From Paenibacillus baekrokdamisoli (lineage in GTDB: Bacteria > Bacillota > Bacilli > Paenibacillales > Paenibacillaceae): 64,000 nucleotides of DNA. Location of the stretch: assembly GCF_003945345.1 (NCBI RefSeq), contig NZ_AP019308.1, positions 1,426,001 through 1,490,000 of the forward strand, written 5' to 3'. The position numbers were made by a program, and so were the translations under genes. The notes under the pieces are model-generated. The model made no database searches and had not been told where the DNA came from. It saw nothing but the letters and a program-made list of their open reading frames with translations. Of this stretch, positions 43,470 through 52,435 are shown one piece after another. Numbering within the stretch: position 1 is the first letter of the stretch; every line of letters begins with the position of its first letter.

Positions 43470-43829
43470 ATGGAAAAGTTATTTTTTGTTCAGCTTGGAA
43501 TGGGTACGGATCTTCATGGACAGAGCGTGACCAAGGCGGCGATACGTGCCGTGCAGAATGCTATTCATCACAACTCGATGCCAGGACTTCGGTCTGTACT
43601 TCCTGAGGGAAGCTTGTATAACATGAAGGTGAATGTGAAATTGGCTGTTCCTTGCGAACGCGAGACGTTAGACGAAGATGCGGTTAAAGCTGTCCTTCCC
43701 TACGGTCAGGTAACGATCGAGGTTGTTGATGGCGGTATGGTTACCACTAGCGGAGTTGTACTCCCAGATAAGCAGGATAAGAATGACCTGATCTACGTCG
43801 TTATTGCCTCTGTAGAAGTTGGCTATTAG
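43470..43829 (+). CDS. Lin0512 family protein
   Basis: 119 aa, with GGAGGAG upstream. FVQLGMGTDLHGQ at the start, then AIRAVQNAIHHNSMPGL and VTIEVVDGGMVTTSGVVLPD match the Lin0512 family of small ring-forming proteins. Function unknown. It may be cotranscribed with DUF3900 (40 bases apart) and ends at a strong terminator. Confidence 0.85.
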   Translation: MEKLFFVQLGMGTDLHGQSVTKAAIRAVQNAIHHNSMPGLRSVLPEGSLYNMKVNVKLAVPCERETLDEDAVKAVLPYGQVTIEVVDGGMVTTSGVVLPDKQDKNDLIYVVIASVEVGY

Positions 43830-43840
43830 TATTCATTGGT

Positions 43841-43880
43841 AAGGCTGCCGAAAGCAATGAACGGCAGCCTTATTTGTTTT
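43841..43880 (+). terminator. intrinsic terminator
   Basis: AAGGCTGCCG and CGGCAGCCTT pair around AAAGCAATGAA, followed by ATTTGTTTT. It marks the left edge of the AT-rich insert. Confidence 0.85.
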
Positions 43881-43966
43881 GGCAGTATTTTTCCAATCTG
43901 TGAAGGAATTGTTGGAATTCTATTGAATTTTGAAGATTATAAACAGAATAGTAAAAGGAGGATAAA

Positions 43967-44110
43967 TGGGTCTTTCATAATTTGAATCCCGATGAAGTGA
44001 CTTACGTTGTGGAAAATGACGATGGTACTATTGTAGGATTCTCCAATGGTGGAAAGTGCAGAAGTGAACAATACAATTACGATTCAGAGCTTTATTCCAT
44101 TTACCTATAG
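43967..44110 (+). pseudogene. GNAT acetyltransferase fragment
   Basis: 48 codons reading NLNPDEVTYVVENDDGTIVGF, SNGGKCRSEQYNYDSELYSI, then stop. This matches the first half of GNAT proteins (VAEDEEGxIVGFxxGGKERSG..YDGELYAIYL), but there is no start codon in this frame and the acetyl-CoA-binding half is missing. It is a broken gene at the edge of an AT-rich segment. Confidence 0.7.
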
Positions 44111-44166
44111 GAGGAATTCCCCGTGAGCTGCCCCTTTATACAATTTGAGGTATCTGAGAAAAGGCG

Positions 44167-44913
44167 GTGTGGAAAGTGCTATTTGGTTTAAATCATTCAT
44201 TAAAAGCAAGGGTAATGAAGAAGAAAATAAATTGGAATGCCATGTTGCCCAAACATATCGCTATCATGATGGATGGGAATGGAAGATGGGCAACCCAAAG
44301 AGGCTTACCACGTACAGCAGGCCATTTTGCAGGAATGAAGACAATGAAAAATACGATACGTTTTTGTAAGAAAAATAACGTTGAATATTTAACTCTTTAC
44401 GCCTTCTCTACTGAAAACTGGAAGAGACCAAGATCAGAAGTTGATTATATTATCAGCTTAATTAATGAATTTGTAACCGATGATACTTTAGACGATTTGA
44501 ATAGGAACAACATAAGGATAAACTTTATTGGTGACATTTCTAGATTCTCTCTGGAAACTCAAAATATGATGAATAACGCCGCAGCACTAACGAAATCAAA
44601 TACGGATATGATAGTTAATTTTGCGGTGAATTATGGTGGTCGTAATGAAATTGTTCATGCTATGAAGTTGTTTTTAAAAGACGGTTCACATGAGCTTTCA
44701 GAAGAGGAATTCGAACGTTTCTTATACACTTCTGAATGTCCATATCCTGAACTTATCATAAGAACAAGCGGTGAAAAGAGATTAAGTGGTTTTTTGCTGT
44801 GGCAATCGGCCATGTCGGAACTTTGGTTTACTGATGAGATGTGGCCTAGCTTCAATGAGTACCTATTTTATAAAGCTATTTATGAGTTTCAGTGTCGTAA
44901 ACAATACGCATAA
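44167..44913 (+). CDS. isoprenyl (cis-prenyl) transferase, UppS-like paralog
   Basis: 248 aa if GTG 44167 is the start ([15 protein letters not shown], like the usual UppS N-terminus), or 232 from ATG 44215. Hallmarks are [24 protein letters not shown] (catalytic Asp), [28 protein letters not shown] and the C-terminal [19 protein letters not shown]. It condenses farnesyl-PP with IPP to make cis-polyprenyl diphosphates such as undecaprenyl-PP. Its AT-rich codons and GNAT/PhzF neighbours suggest it is an acquired second copy, not the housekeeping uppS usually near frr/cdsA. The product length is unknown. Confidence 0.88.
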   Translation: MWKVLFGLNHSLKARVMKKKINWNAMLPKHIAIMMDGNGRWATQRGLPRTAGHFAGMKTMKNTIRFCKKNNVEYLTLYAFSTENWKRPRSEVDYIISLINEFVTDDTLDDLNRNNIRINFIGDISRFSLETQNMMNNAAALTKSNTDMIVNFAVNYGGRNEIVHAMKLFLKDGSHELSEEEFERFLYTSECPYPELIIRTSGEKRLSGFLLWQSAMSELWFTDEMWPSFNEYLFYKAIYEFQCRKQYA

Positions 44914-44950
44914 ACAAGAGTTTACTGCACTAACGTTGGGGGGTGTTCTT

Positions 44951-45829
44951 ATGAAAACAATAAAGGTTTATCATTATGATGCATTCAGTAACATTCCCAA
45001 TATGGGGAACCCAGCTGGGGTAGTCTTGGATGGAGATAATCTTGAGGAAGAGCAAATGCAAGCAGTGGCTGAGAAAGTAGGTTTTAATGAAACGGCTTTC
45101 CCACTTAAATCCGATAAAGCTGATTTAAGAATTCGTTATTTTACACCGGGTCACGAAATAAACCTTTGTGGTCACGCAACAATGGCAACTATTTATGCAT
45201 TGAAAACGAAAGGGTTGCTGGGTGATAAAACAGATTTTACGATTGAAACAAAAGCAGGTGTTTTGCCGATTAGACTACATTCAAAAGACGGACTTTACAT
45301 AACAATGAAGCAAGCCATTCCCCAATTTCAAGAGTTCAATGGTTCTCTTCAAGAGTTGGCTCTTTCTATGGGAATACATGAAGGAGATATTGAGACAGAA
45401 CTACCAACATTGTATGGCAGTACAGGAACGTGGACATTATTGATTCCAATTATAAGCCTTGCTGCTTTCAAACGAATGAATCCAAATAACAAGCTCTTTC
45501 CGAACATTTTAAAGGAAATGCCTAGAGCGTCTATCCATCCTTTCTGTTTAGAAACCTACGATTCAAATGCACATATGCACGCTCGCCATTTTTCATCACC
45601 GTTTTCTGGTACAATTGAGGATCCAGTTACTGGTACTGCCTCTGGGGTTATGGGAGCTTATTATGCAAGATATATAACGAAGAATTCTGATTCTTCATTA
45701 AACCTTTTGATTGAACAAGGTCAGGAAATCGGAAGGAATGGAAGAGTCAGTGTAACAGTAACAAAATGTGATGAAATAGAGATTACGGGCAATGCTGTTT
45801 ATGTTAATGATTTTGAGGTTTCTATTTAA
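44951..45829 (+). CDS. PhzF-family isomerase
   Basis: 292 aa, starting at the ATG after a GGGGGG-rich site 9 bases upstream. [19 protein letters not shown], the catalytic Glu in [27 protein letters not shown] and [15 protein letters not shown] are PhzF/YddE motifs. PhzF isomerises trans-2,3-dihydro-3-hydroxyanthranilate in phenazine synthesis, but most members act on unknown substrates and no other phenazine genes are here. AT-rich like its neighbour; the two may be cotranscribed. Confidence 0.88.
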   Translation: MKTIKVYHYDAFSNIPNMGNPAGVVLDGDNLEEEQMQAVAEKVGFNETAFPLKSDKADLRIRYFTPGHEINLCGHATMATIYALKTKGLLGDKTDFTIETKAGVLPIRLHSKDGLYITMKQAIPQFQEFNGSLQELALSMGIHEGDIETELPTLYGSTGTWTLLIPIISLAAFKRMNPNNKLFPNILKEMPRASIHPFCLETYDSNAHMHARHFSSPFSGTIEDPVTGTASGVMGAYYARYITKNSDSSLNLLIEQGQEIGRNGRVSVTVTKCDEIEITGNAVYVNDFEVSI

Positions 45830-45932
45830 TCAGCCTTTAAAAATTTAATACCAATAGGGTTACCGTACTGCGTACAACCCAACCTCTCTTTAAAAATCAA
45901 TAATTACCGAACATACTTTTACTTAATTCAAC

Positions 45933-45964
45933 CAAAAGGACAGTGATTAATCGCTGTCCTTTTG
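45933..45964. terminator. bidirectional terminator
   Basis: AAAAGGACAGTGA pairs with TCGCTGTCCTTTT, serving both PhzF (plus) and the CMD gene (minus). Right edge of the AT-rich insert. Confidence 0.85.
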
Positions 45965-45988
45965 TAGATATTGCGTGTCATTTACTGC

Positions 45989-46429
45989 TTATTTATTTTG
46001 TCCAGGATCAAGCTGCATAGAAACCCCAATTCGATTCCAACTATTAATGACGTTAATAATCATTATGAGATCGATGATCTGCTTCTCATTATAGTGAGCA
46101 CGAGCTTGTTCATATACCTCATCAGTCAAACCATGTTCGCTTATTCGGGTCATCGCCTCGGCCAGATGTAAGGCTGCTTTCTCCTGCGCTGAGAATAAAG
46201 TGGTCTCCCGCCATGCATTCAAGAGATAGATTCGCTGCTCACTCTCACCAATCTTGCGTGCGTCTCTCGTATGGGAATCGATACAAAAGGCACATCCGTT
46301 TAACTGTGATACTCGAATTTTGATTAATTCACGTAAGATAGGATCAATGTCAACACTATTGGCGAATTGATCAAACTTAAGCATAGCTTGAAAAGCTCCG
46401 GGGTTTACTTCACGATAATTAAACCTCAA
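45989..46429 (-). CDS. carboxymuconolactone decarboxylase family (AhpD-like) protein, ECF41-linked
   Basis: 146 aa from TTG 46429, which has AGAGGAG 8 bases upstream. The longer frame to 46531 would run through the predicted promoter, so it was rejected. RFNYREVNPGAFQAM, then redox-type CAFCIDSHTRDARKIGE and NVINSWNRIGV, the CMD/AhpD fold with a CxxC. CMD proteins are the typical target gene of ECF41 sigma factors and probably act in detoxification or redox chemistry. It follows the sigma gene on the same strand, separated by 98 bases holding the promoter motif. Confidence 0.88.
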   Translation of the reverse strand: MRFNYREVNPGAFQAMLKFDQFANSVDIDPILRELIKIRVSQLNGCAFCIDSHTRDARKIGESEQRIYLLNAWRETTLFSAQEKAALHLAEAMTRISEHGLTDEVYEQARAHYNEKQIIDLIMIINVINSWNRIGVSMQLDPGQNK

Positions 46430-46483
46430 TCTTATCACTCCTCTTATTGATTGTTGAGAGACAATTTTATCACTCATAACTAA

Positions 46484-46510
46484 GACAAATGAGATCATGA
46501 TTTTGTGACA
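46484..46510 (-). promoter_or_regulatory. putative ECF41-type promoter
   Basis: On the minus strand: TGTCACA, 16 bases, TGTC. The ECF41 consensus I know is TGTCACA-N16-CGTC. It lies about 55 bases before the CMD start and downstream of the sigma gene. Confidence 0.65.
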
Positions 46511-46527
46511 ATAAGCGATGACTTTTT

Positions 46528-47427
46528 TCAAAAAGAGATCAAGTGCTTCATTCCTAGAATTAATTTATCCGGATTCATGACGGAATACACACGGGAGATC
46601 CGCTGAGTTCCTGGCTCATAACCAAATAGATAGACATGGGTTATTCGTTCAGCGACAAGAATAACCAACCCTTGCTGTCCATTGATCTGGGTGATGAGGG
46701 CTCTGGCATTTGCTGGTCTTTGTGCAATAGAGTAAGTGAGCAGAGCGATAACCCGATCCCTGCCATAGATTGGATTGATTGCAGCTTTCACCTTGCCGCC
46801 ACCATCAGTCAACATTACGGCATCGTCGCTTAGGAGATGTAGGAATTCTGCTACATTCCCAGCTATGAAGGCTTGGCTGAACTTTTGCGCTAGTTCAGCA
46901 TGATCTGTTGGATAAGGCTCCCAAAGAATATCGTTTCGTCCCTCATTGAGTAGCTTTTGCTTGGCACGGCTGTAGAGCTTACGACAGTTAATCACCGTCT
47001 TATCGAGCGATTCTGCAATCTCTTCGAAATCGTAACTAAGCGTCACTCTCAGTATGTACACGGCCCGTTCTGCGGGGGATAGCAACTGAAGCAGAACTAG
47101 AAAAGAATAGGCAACCTCTTCGCGTCTTTCTGATAAGACAGCTGGATTACTGTCATCCTGATATTCCACTAAAGGTTCGGGAAGCCAAGGACCAATATAT
47201 TGTAGTCTTGTTCTGCGAACCGATTTCAATTCGTTCAAGCAGCGGTTTGTCACCATTTTGCATAAATATGCTTTCGTGTCTCGGATAGAGGAGGAAGGCA
47301 TTTGCTGTTGAAGGGTGACAAATACATCCTGAACGATATCCTCTGCATCTTGAATGAGGCCAAGCATACGGTATGCTATTGAGAATAACAAGGGTCGATA
47401 TTCCTCATAGAGTTCGCTTACATTCAT
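46528..47427 (-). CDS. ECF41-group RNA polymerase sigma factor
   Basis: 299 aa from ATG 47427 (AAAGGAG upstream). Sigma region 2 (LYEEYRPLLFSIAYRMLG..AEDIVQDVF) and region 4 (LSPAERAVYILRVTLSYDFEEIAESLDKTVINC), then a C-terminal SnoaL-like domain. The hallmark ECF41 motifs are all present: IGPWLPEPL linker, DGGGK and NPDKL-like (NPDKLIL). In this group the fused C-terminal domain controls activity instead of a separate anti-sigma factor. The signal is not known. Pairs with the CMD gene and possibly the divergent SDR gene. Confidence 0.93.
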   Translation of the reverse strand: MNVSELYEEYRPLLFSIAYRMLGLIQDAEDIVQDVFVTLQQQMPSSSIRDTKAYLCKMVTNRCLNELKSVRRTRLQYIGPWLPEPLVEYQDDSNPAVLSERREEVAYSFLVLLQLLSPAERAVYILRVTLSYDFEEIAESLDKTVINCRKLYSRAKQKLLNEGRNDILWEPYPTDHAELAQKFSQAFIAGNVAEFLHLLSDDAVMLTDGGGKVKAAINPIYGRDRVIALLTYSIAQRPANARALITQINGQQGLVILVAERITHVYLFGYEPGTQRISRVYSVMNPDKLILGMKHLISF

Positions 47428-47604
47428 AATGGAGTAACTCCTTTGTCGTATATAGAAGATGAGAAATAAGGCTCCATTCGTAATGATGGAGATGATGTTC
47501 TTATCGTAAAGTAAAGCTTCCCTATGCGCAACAAGTTGCACGAATGGCTAAGATGTCGATAATAGAGATAGAAAGTAAAATTGTGGAAAGAAGGAAGTGG
47601 CCCT

Positions 47605-48351
47605 ATGCCAGAAGCAATCGCGATCGTAACGGGAACCTCAAGAGGAATTGGAGAAGCACTCGCTTTGAGTTTGCTTGAGAAGGGCTTTCGTGTATTCGGA
47701 ATCGCTAGATCAAACTCATTAGTGGAAAAGCTTATCAGTCATGAGCGGTTTATATCCATAAGTTATGATCTTTCACAAACTGACGGTATCGCAAGGATAA
47801 TGGAGGAGTTATTTAATGAGATTAATTATTCGAATACCACAGAAATACTACTCATTAATAATGCGGCTATGTTAGAACCATTGAAGTCGATTGATCAGTG
47901 TGATGAAGCAGAGATGGCTCTCCATCTACATATAAATTTGTTAGCGCCTATGGTCCTAATCTCATCCTTTATCCGGCATACTCAAAAGTGGGAGATAAGG
48001 AAGCGAATTGTGAACGTAACATCAGGTCTGGCTGAGTATTCTGCGCCTTCGATGAGCCTGTACGCATCCTCGAAGGCGGCTCTTAATATACTATCCCGAT
48101 GTGTAGCGGATGAACAACGTCAACTATCTCATCCGGTTGAGGTTGTTTCGGTTGATCCAGGCATGGCAGATACCGCTATGCAGACAACTGCACGCAGCCA
48201 AGCGGCAGATGTTTTCCCCATGCTGACCTTCTTCAAATCCTCCTATGAGGATGGCAAGCTGTGGTCCGCAGAAGAGGTTGCGATTAAGTTATTAAATCGA
48301 ATAGAGCCGATTCATTTGGATGGAAAGCTGCTGCGTTTGTATGAAGACTAG
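47605..48351 (+). CDS. short-chain dehydrogenase/reductase
   Basis: 248 aa from ATG 47605 (AAGGAAG upstream). TGTSRGIGEALA dinucleotide motif, NNAAM, Ser in VNVTSG and the YASSK catalytic Tyr/Lys. It resembles YueD-type benzil/sepiapterin-reductase-like SDRs in length and in NITSG/FSPGVMDTEMQ-like segments (here VSVDPGMADTAMQ). It is divergent from the ECF41 gene; such oxidoreductases are one of the common ECF41 partner classes, but no ECF41 promoter motif was found upstream. Confidence 0.85.
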   Translation: MPEAIAIVTGTSRGIGEALALSLLEKGFRVFGIARSNSLVEKLISHERFISISYDLSQTDGIARIMEELFNEINYSNTTEILLINNAAMLEPLKSIDQCDEAEMALHLHINLLAPMVLISSFIRHTQKWEIRKRIVNVTSGLAEYSAPSMSLYASSKAALNILSRCVADEQRQLSHPVEVVSVDPGMADTAMQTTARSQAADVFPMLTFFKSSYEDGKLWSAEEVAIKLLNRIEPIHLDGKLLRLYED

Positions 48352-48501
48352 TCATTTTCTGCAACCTGCTGGACGTGTACGAGAATGAGCACCAGTCATC
48401 GCAATTTATCGCGCTGTACCGTTCATATTCTGTTCATAATAGCCATGTATATTGTGTGAAGTTAGAGAAGCTGAACATGAATGAATCGGAGATGAATGGA
48501 T

Positions 48502-49170
48502 ATGACCAAACTGCTTGTTGTAGACGATGATCCGCATATTCGCGAGCTTGTAAAGCTCTTCTTAATAAGGGAAGGCTTTGAAGTAATAGAAGCCTCTGAT
48601 GGAATAGATGCACTTCGTATACTTGAAACGGAGCAAGTGGATATGGCCATAATCGACGTTATGATGCCGAATATGGACGGTTGGGCGCTATGCAAGGAGT
48701 TAAGAGAAAACACCGAAACCCCCGTGCTGATGCTGACTGCTAAAGGTGAGACTTCGCAAAAATTGAAAGGCTTTGAGCTGGGTGCGGATGATTATCTCGT
48801 TAAGCCTTTCGAGCCTCTTGAGCTCATCGTTAGGGTTAAGGCGCTGCTCAAACGTTACCGAATTGCCATCTCGCAATCCATACAGATCGGTGAGGTTCAG
48901 CTTAACCGTATTACTTTTGAGGTAACGATAGGCGGACGGGCAATAACCCTCCCGCTTAAGGAATTCGAGCTGTTATTCAAACTAGCTAGCTATCCGGGCC
49001 AAACCTTTTCTAGAGAACTGCTGATCGAACAGCTCTGGGGCTTCGACTATGAAGGAGACGAGCGTACGGTAGACGTTCATATCAAGCGGCTTCGTGAGCG
49101 ATTTCCAGAAGAACTAAGCCGCTTTCGCATTCAGACTATTCGTGGACTTGGCTACAGACTGGAGATGTGA
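48502..49170 (+). CDS. OmpR-family response regulator
   Basis: 222 aa from ATG 48502 (GGAG 10 bases upstream; ATG at 48496 is the alternative). Receiver domain with LLVVDDDPHIREL, phosphoacceptor Asp in AIIDVMMPNMDGW, Thr in MLTAKGE and Lys in LVKPFEP; C-terminal winged helix with LPLKEFELLFKLASYPGQTFSRELL and RTVDVHIKRLRERF. It forms an operon with the next kinase gene, overlapping it by 4 bases. Target genes unknown. Confidence 0.92.
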   Translation: MTKLLVVDDDPHIRELVKLFLIREGFEVIEASDGIDALRILETEQVDMAIIDVMMPNMDGWALCKELRENTETPVLMLTAKGETSQKLKGFELGADDYLVKPFEPLELIVRVKALLKRYRIAISQSIQIGEVQLNRITFEVTIGGRAITLPLKEFELLFKLASYPGQTFSRELLIEQLWGFDYEGDERTVDVHIKRLRERFPEELSRFRIQTIRGLGYRLEM

Positions 49171-50576
49171 GGATGCTCAAGGTTCTGAAGGTTATCGCCG
49201 GTGTGATTTTTATTAATCTTATGATTTATCTTAGCTGGAGTGTCGCGTTCACGATAGTCTCCTATACCAAGGAGAAGAGAAACGAATCTAATGTGACTGC
49301 TGCCATGATTCATGAAGGGGTGCTGATGGGGGATATGTTGGCACTCCAACATTCCTCATGGAAGGAAGGGCTCGAACGAATCGCGCAGCATAATCATTAC
49401 TCGATGCTTGTCAGGGATGCGCAAGGAATCGAACAACATTTTGGCAGTAACAGTAAGAAGTATCCAGAGATTAGTCAGACTAGCATGCAATCGATTATTT
49501 CAGGTGGCACCTTCACGGAGATAGAGCGAAGCAATATTTTCAAAACTGGGGTTGCTACAGTAGGGGTTCCGATTCAACTAGATGGGAAGCAAAGGGCTTT
49601 GGTCATTCAAAGTGAAACGCCAAGTCTCTATGACCATTATGGAAGCCAACTATTAACGGTATTCTTAGGGTTTCTCATAATGTTTCTGGGTATGCTCTCC
49701 TTTCGGCCGTGGAAGAAAGAAGCGGGTGCTCTATATAGCATAATCGAGGCACTTCGTCGGATGTCGAAGGGTGACTTCAAGGTTAATCTTTACAAGAATA
49801 GACATATGAACGGTCAGTTCGGCCAGCTGGTCGAGAGCATTAATGATATGGCTTCTGAGCTTAATCAGATGGAGCAAATGCGTCAGACCTTTATCTCAAA
49901 CGTATCACATGAGATTCAGTCGCCGCTCACCTCGATTCGCGGATTTGCACGCGCACTTCAGCAAGAAGGACTGGATACGGAGCAAAGGCATCATTATTAT
50001 TCAATCATCGAAACGGAGAGTCTGCGCTTGTCCAAGCTCAGTGATAATCTGTTAAAGCTGACCTCTCTTGAATCGGATCAGCATCCCTTCGAGCCTAAGC
50101 CTTATCGACTGGATAAGCAAATTCGCCGTGTGATCCTTGCTTGTGAGCCGCAATGGGTGGAGAAGAATATTAGGATGGATGTTGATTTGGGAGAAGTCAT
50201 CATCACTGCGGATGAGGATCTATTGTCTCAAGTATGGACGAATTTGATCGGCAATAGCATCAAATTCACACCTAATGGGGGGACCATTTCAGTTGATGTA
50301 ACATCATTATCAGACGGTGAAGGAGCCAAGATATCGATCTCAGACAATGGAACGGGTATCTCAGAAGAGGATTTGCCCCATATCTTCGAGCGGTTCTTCA
50401 TTGCGGATAAATCACGTAATCGAACAGTGGGCGGAAGTGGACTAGGCTTGTCCATCGCGAAACGAATTATTGATATGCATCATAGTGATATTCAAGTCAG
50501 CAGTAAGCGGGATGCAGGTACAACTTTCACGATTAGAATCAGTAATACGAAGAAAATAAACCTGAAACAATCATAG
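49167..50576 (+). CDS. sensor histidine kinase
   Basis: 469 aa, GTG start overlapping the regulator's stop (ATG at 49173 possible). Two membrane helices (residues ~5-28 and ~168-190) flank an extracytoplasmic domain. These are followed by HAMP, the His box FISNVSHEIQSPLTSIRGFA with Gln after Ile where Leu/Arg is common, and an HATPase part with N-box LIGNSIKFTPNGG, DNGTGISEEDLPHIF and GGSGLGLSIAKR. It pairs with the regulator upstream. The stimulus is unknown; no ABC transporter lies next to it. Confidence 0.92.
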   Translation: MRMLKVLKVIAGVIFINLMIYLSWSVAFTIVSYTKEKRNESNVTAAMIHEGVLMGDMLALQHSSWKEGLERIAQHNHYSMLVRDAQGIEQHFGSNSKKYPEISQTSMQSIISGGTFTEIERSNIFKTGVATVGVPIQLDGKQRALVIQSETPSLYDHYGSQLLTVFLGFLIMFLGMLSFRPWKKEAGALYSIIEALRRMSKGDFKVNLYKNRHMNGQFGQLVESINDMASELNQMEQMRQTFISNVSHEIQSPLTSIRGFARALQQEGLDTEQRHHYYSIIETESLRLSKLSDNLLKLTSLESDQHPFEPKPYRLDKQIRRVILACEPQWVEKNIRMDVDLGEVIITADEDLLSQVWTNLIGNSIKFTPNGGTISVDVTSLSDGEGAKISISDNGTGISEEDLPHIFERFFIADKSRNRTVGGSGLGLSIAKRIIDMHHSDIQVSSKRDAGTTFTIRISNTKKINLKQS

Positions 50577-50669
50577 GTTCCCAGCCAATCAGATATAGGT
50601 GTCGAAGCTGAGGGATGGAACAAAGCATGAATAGCTTGCAGAGGATATGTAGGAAGGGAAATCGTGTTT

Positions 50670-51275
50670 ATGGACTTGAAAAAACTACGTTACTTTATCG
50701 CAGTAGCAGAAGAACTGCATTTCAATCGTGCTGCAAAAAAACTGAATATAACCCAACCTCCCTTGAGCCAACAAATCCAAAGTCTTGAGGAAGAACTCGG
50801 TGTGAAGCTTTTGGAGCGAACTAAGAGACAGGTCCGACTTACGTCAGCAGGAACGATATTTTTGGAGGAATCCAGAAACATTGTTTCTCAATTGGAACAA
50901 TCAATTAAGCTGACACAACATGCAAGTCAAGGGAAAGTTGGACTTTTGTCTATCGCATTTGTAGATTCGGCACTTGGTGGTATGATGGTTAACGTTTTAA
51001 AGGTATTTCGGGAGCGTTTTCCCGATGTGCAGCTTACTCTATTTGAAATGACATCTGCCCAACAACTGAAAGCTTTATATGATGGAAAAATACATGTCGG
51101 CTTCCTTCGTTTGGTAGATCCGTCAAAACATATCACCTCTCGACTCTACACTAACGAATCACTCGTTGCCGTATTACCCGAGAATCATCCATTAGCCAAG
51201 TCAGACAAGCAAACTTGTGTAAAGGCTATAATCTTAACCGGTCTTGCTTGGATCAAACTCAGAAACGCCATTTAA
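50670..51275 (+). pseudogene. LysR-family regulator, 3'-truncated
   Basis: Starts MDLKKLRYFIAVAEELHFNRA, a normal LysR winged helix (ITQPPLSQQIQSLEEELG), then the first part of the effector domain up to VAVLPENHPLAKSDKQTC at about 51220. The remaining ~100 residues of a typical ~295-aa LysR are missing; the frame runs 40 bases into the end of the convergent aldo/keto reductase gene and stops. DNA binding may be retained but effector response is unlikely. Confidence 0.8.
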
Positions 51276-52223
51276 AATAGTATTTATTTGTCTCATGACC
51301 TCAGTATCTAGAGTGACACCTGCAGCTTTGACGTTTTCCTTTACCTGCTCGGGCTTCGAGGCTCCAATAATAGCAGATGAGACTTGCGGGTTTTGCAAAA
51401 CCCACGCTACTGCAAGCTGTGGCAGTGTTAACCCGGACTCCTGTGCGATCGGCCGAATTCGCTCTACTGCCTGGAGGACTTCTTTACGCAACCACTGTCC
51501 GGCCAAACGTTCGAAAAATGGTGAACCAGCTATCGTAGAGGCGCGGGAGCCCTCCGGTATCGGCTTGTCTGGTGCATATTTACCGGAAAGAATACCCTGG
51601 GCCAGTGGAGACCAGACAACCTGTCCAATTCCTTCACGCTCACAAGCGGGAATAACTTCGGCTTCAATAACACGCCACAACATGGAATATTGGGGTTGAC
51701 TTGCCACGAAGGGAACTCTCAGTTCCCTTGCCAAAGCCGCCCCAAGCTTTATCTGTTCTGCTGTCCACTCGCTCACCCCCACATATAGTACTTTTCCCTG
51801 CCGAACCAAATCGGAAAATGCCAAAAATGTTTCTTCAAGCGATACAGTCGAATCAAATCGGTGTGCATAGTAGACATCGATATAATCCGTTTGCAATCTT
51901 CGAAGCGAAGCATGGCAGGCTTCCATGATATGTTTACGGGATAGCCCTTTATCGTTATGTCCGGTACCCGTTGGATGAAACACCTTCGTGCACAACTCAA
52001 TACTTTCACGACGTATCCCCTTTAAAGACTCCCCTAAAATAGATTCCGCTCTCGTCTCCGAGTAAACATCAGCTGTATCGAAAGTTGTGATCCCGGAGTC
52101 TAGTGCAGCATCTACACAAGCTTGCGCTGTGGTGTCATCCACTTGTGCACCGTGGGTTATCCAGTTTCCGAGTGCCATCTCACTTACCAACAAACCGCTT
52201 TTGCCAAGTTTCCGATATTGCAT
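51234..52223 (-). CDS. aldo/keto reductase, Kv-beta type
   Basis: 329 aa with a GGGAGGA site. Catalytic tetrad visible: Asp in TFDTADVYSE, Tyr in the same motif, Lys in LCTKVF, His in VYYAHRFD. NADPH-binding region SPLAQGILSGKY and GASKPEQV. Resembles the Kv-channel beta/YghZ-like branch. Reduces aldehydes or ketones; substrate unknown. Its 3' end overlaps the truncated LysR on the other strand. Confidence 0.92.
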   Translation of the reverse strand: MQYRKLGKSGLLVSEMALGNWITHGAQVDDTTAQACVDAALDSGITTFDTADVYSETRAESILGESLKGIRRESIELCTKVFHPTGTGHNDKGLSRKHIMEACHASLRRLQTDYIDVYYAHRFDSTVSLEETFLAFSDLVRQGKVLYVGVSEWTAEQIKLGAALARELRVPFVASQPQYSMLWRVIEAEVIPACEREGIGQVVWSPLAQGILSGKYAPDKPIPEGSRASTIAGSPFFERLAGQWLRKEVLQAVERIRPIAQESGLTLPQLAVAWVLQNPQVSSAIIGASKPEQVKENVKAAGVTLDTEVMRQINTILNGVSEFDPSKTG

Positions 52224-52435
52224 TCTTTATTCCTCCCTTCATTATAAATCTGATTATAACAAGTGTTATTTAATATTAAAAATATATAAAACACTCATTA
52301 TTAATTCGAAATATGTATTAATGGGATGCTGTTATTCTCAAAAGGATCAGCTGTAATATTTTAGGAAAAGGAAATGGAGGAATAGTGTGGAAATAAATTT
52401 AGAACACAATTATTCTGTACAAGAGAGGAACAACG

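Noticed and set aside
46430-46531. Longer N-terminus of the CMD protein
   Set aside because: It would include the predicted ECF41 promoter; TTG 46429 has a good ribosome site and gives the usual family N-terminus.
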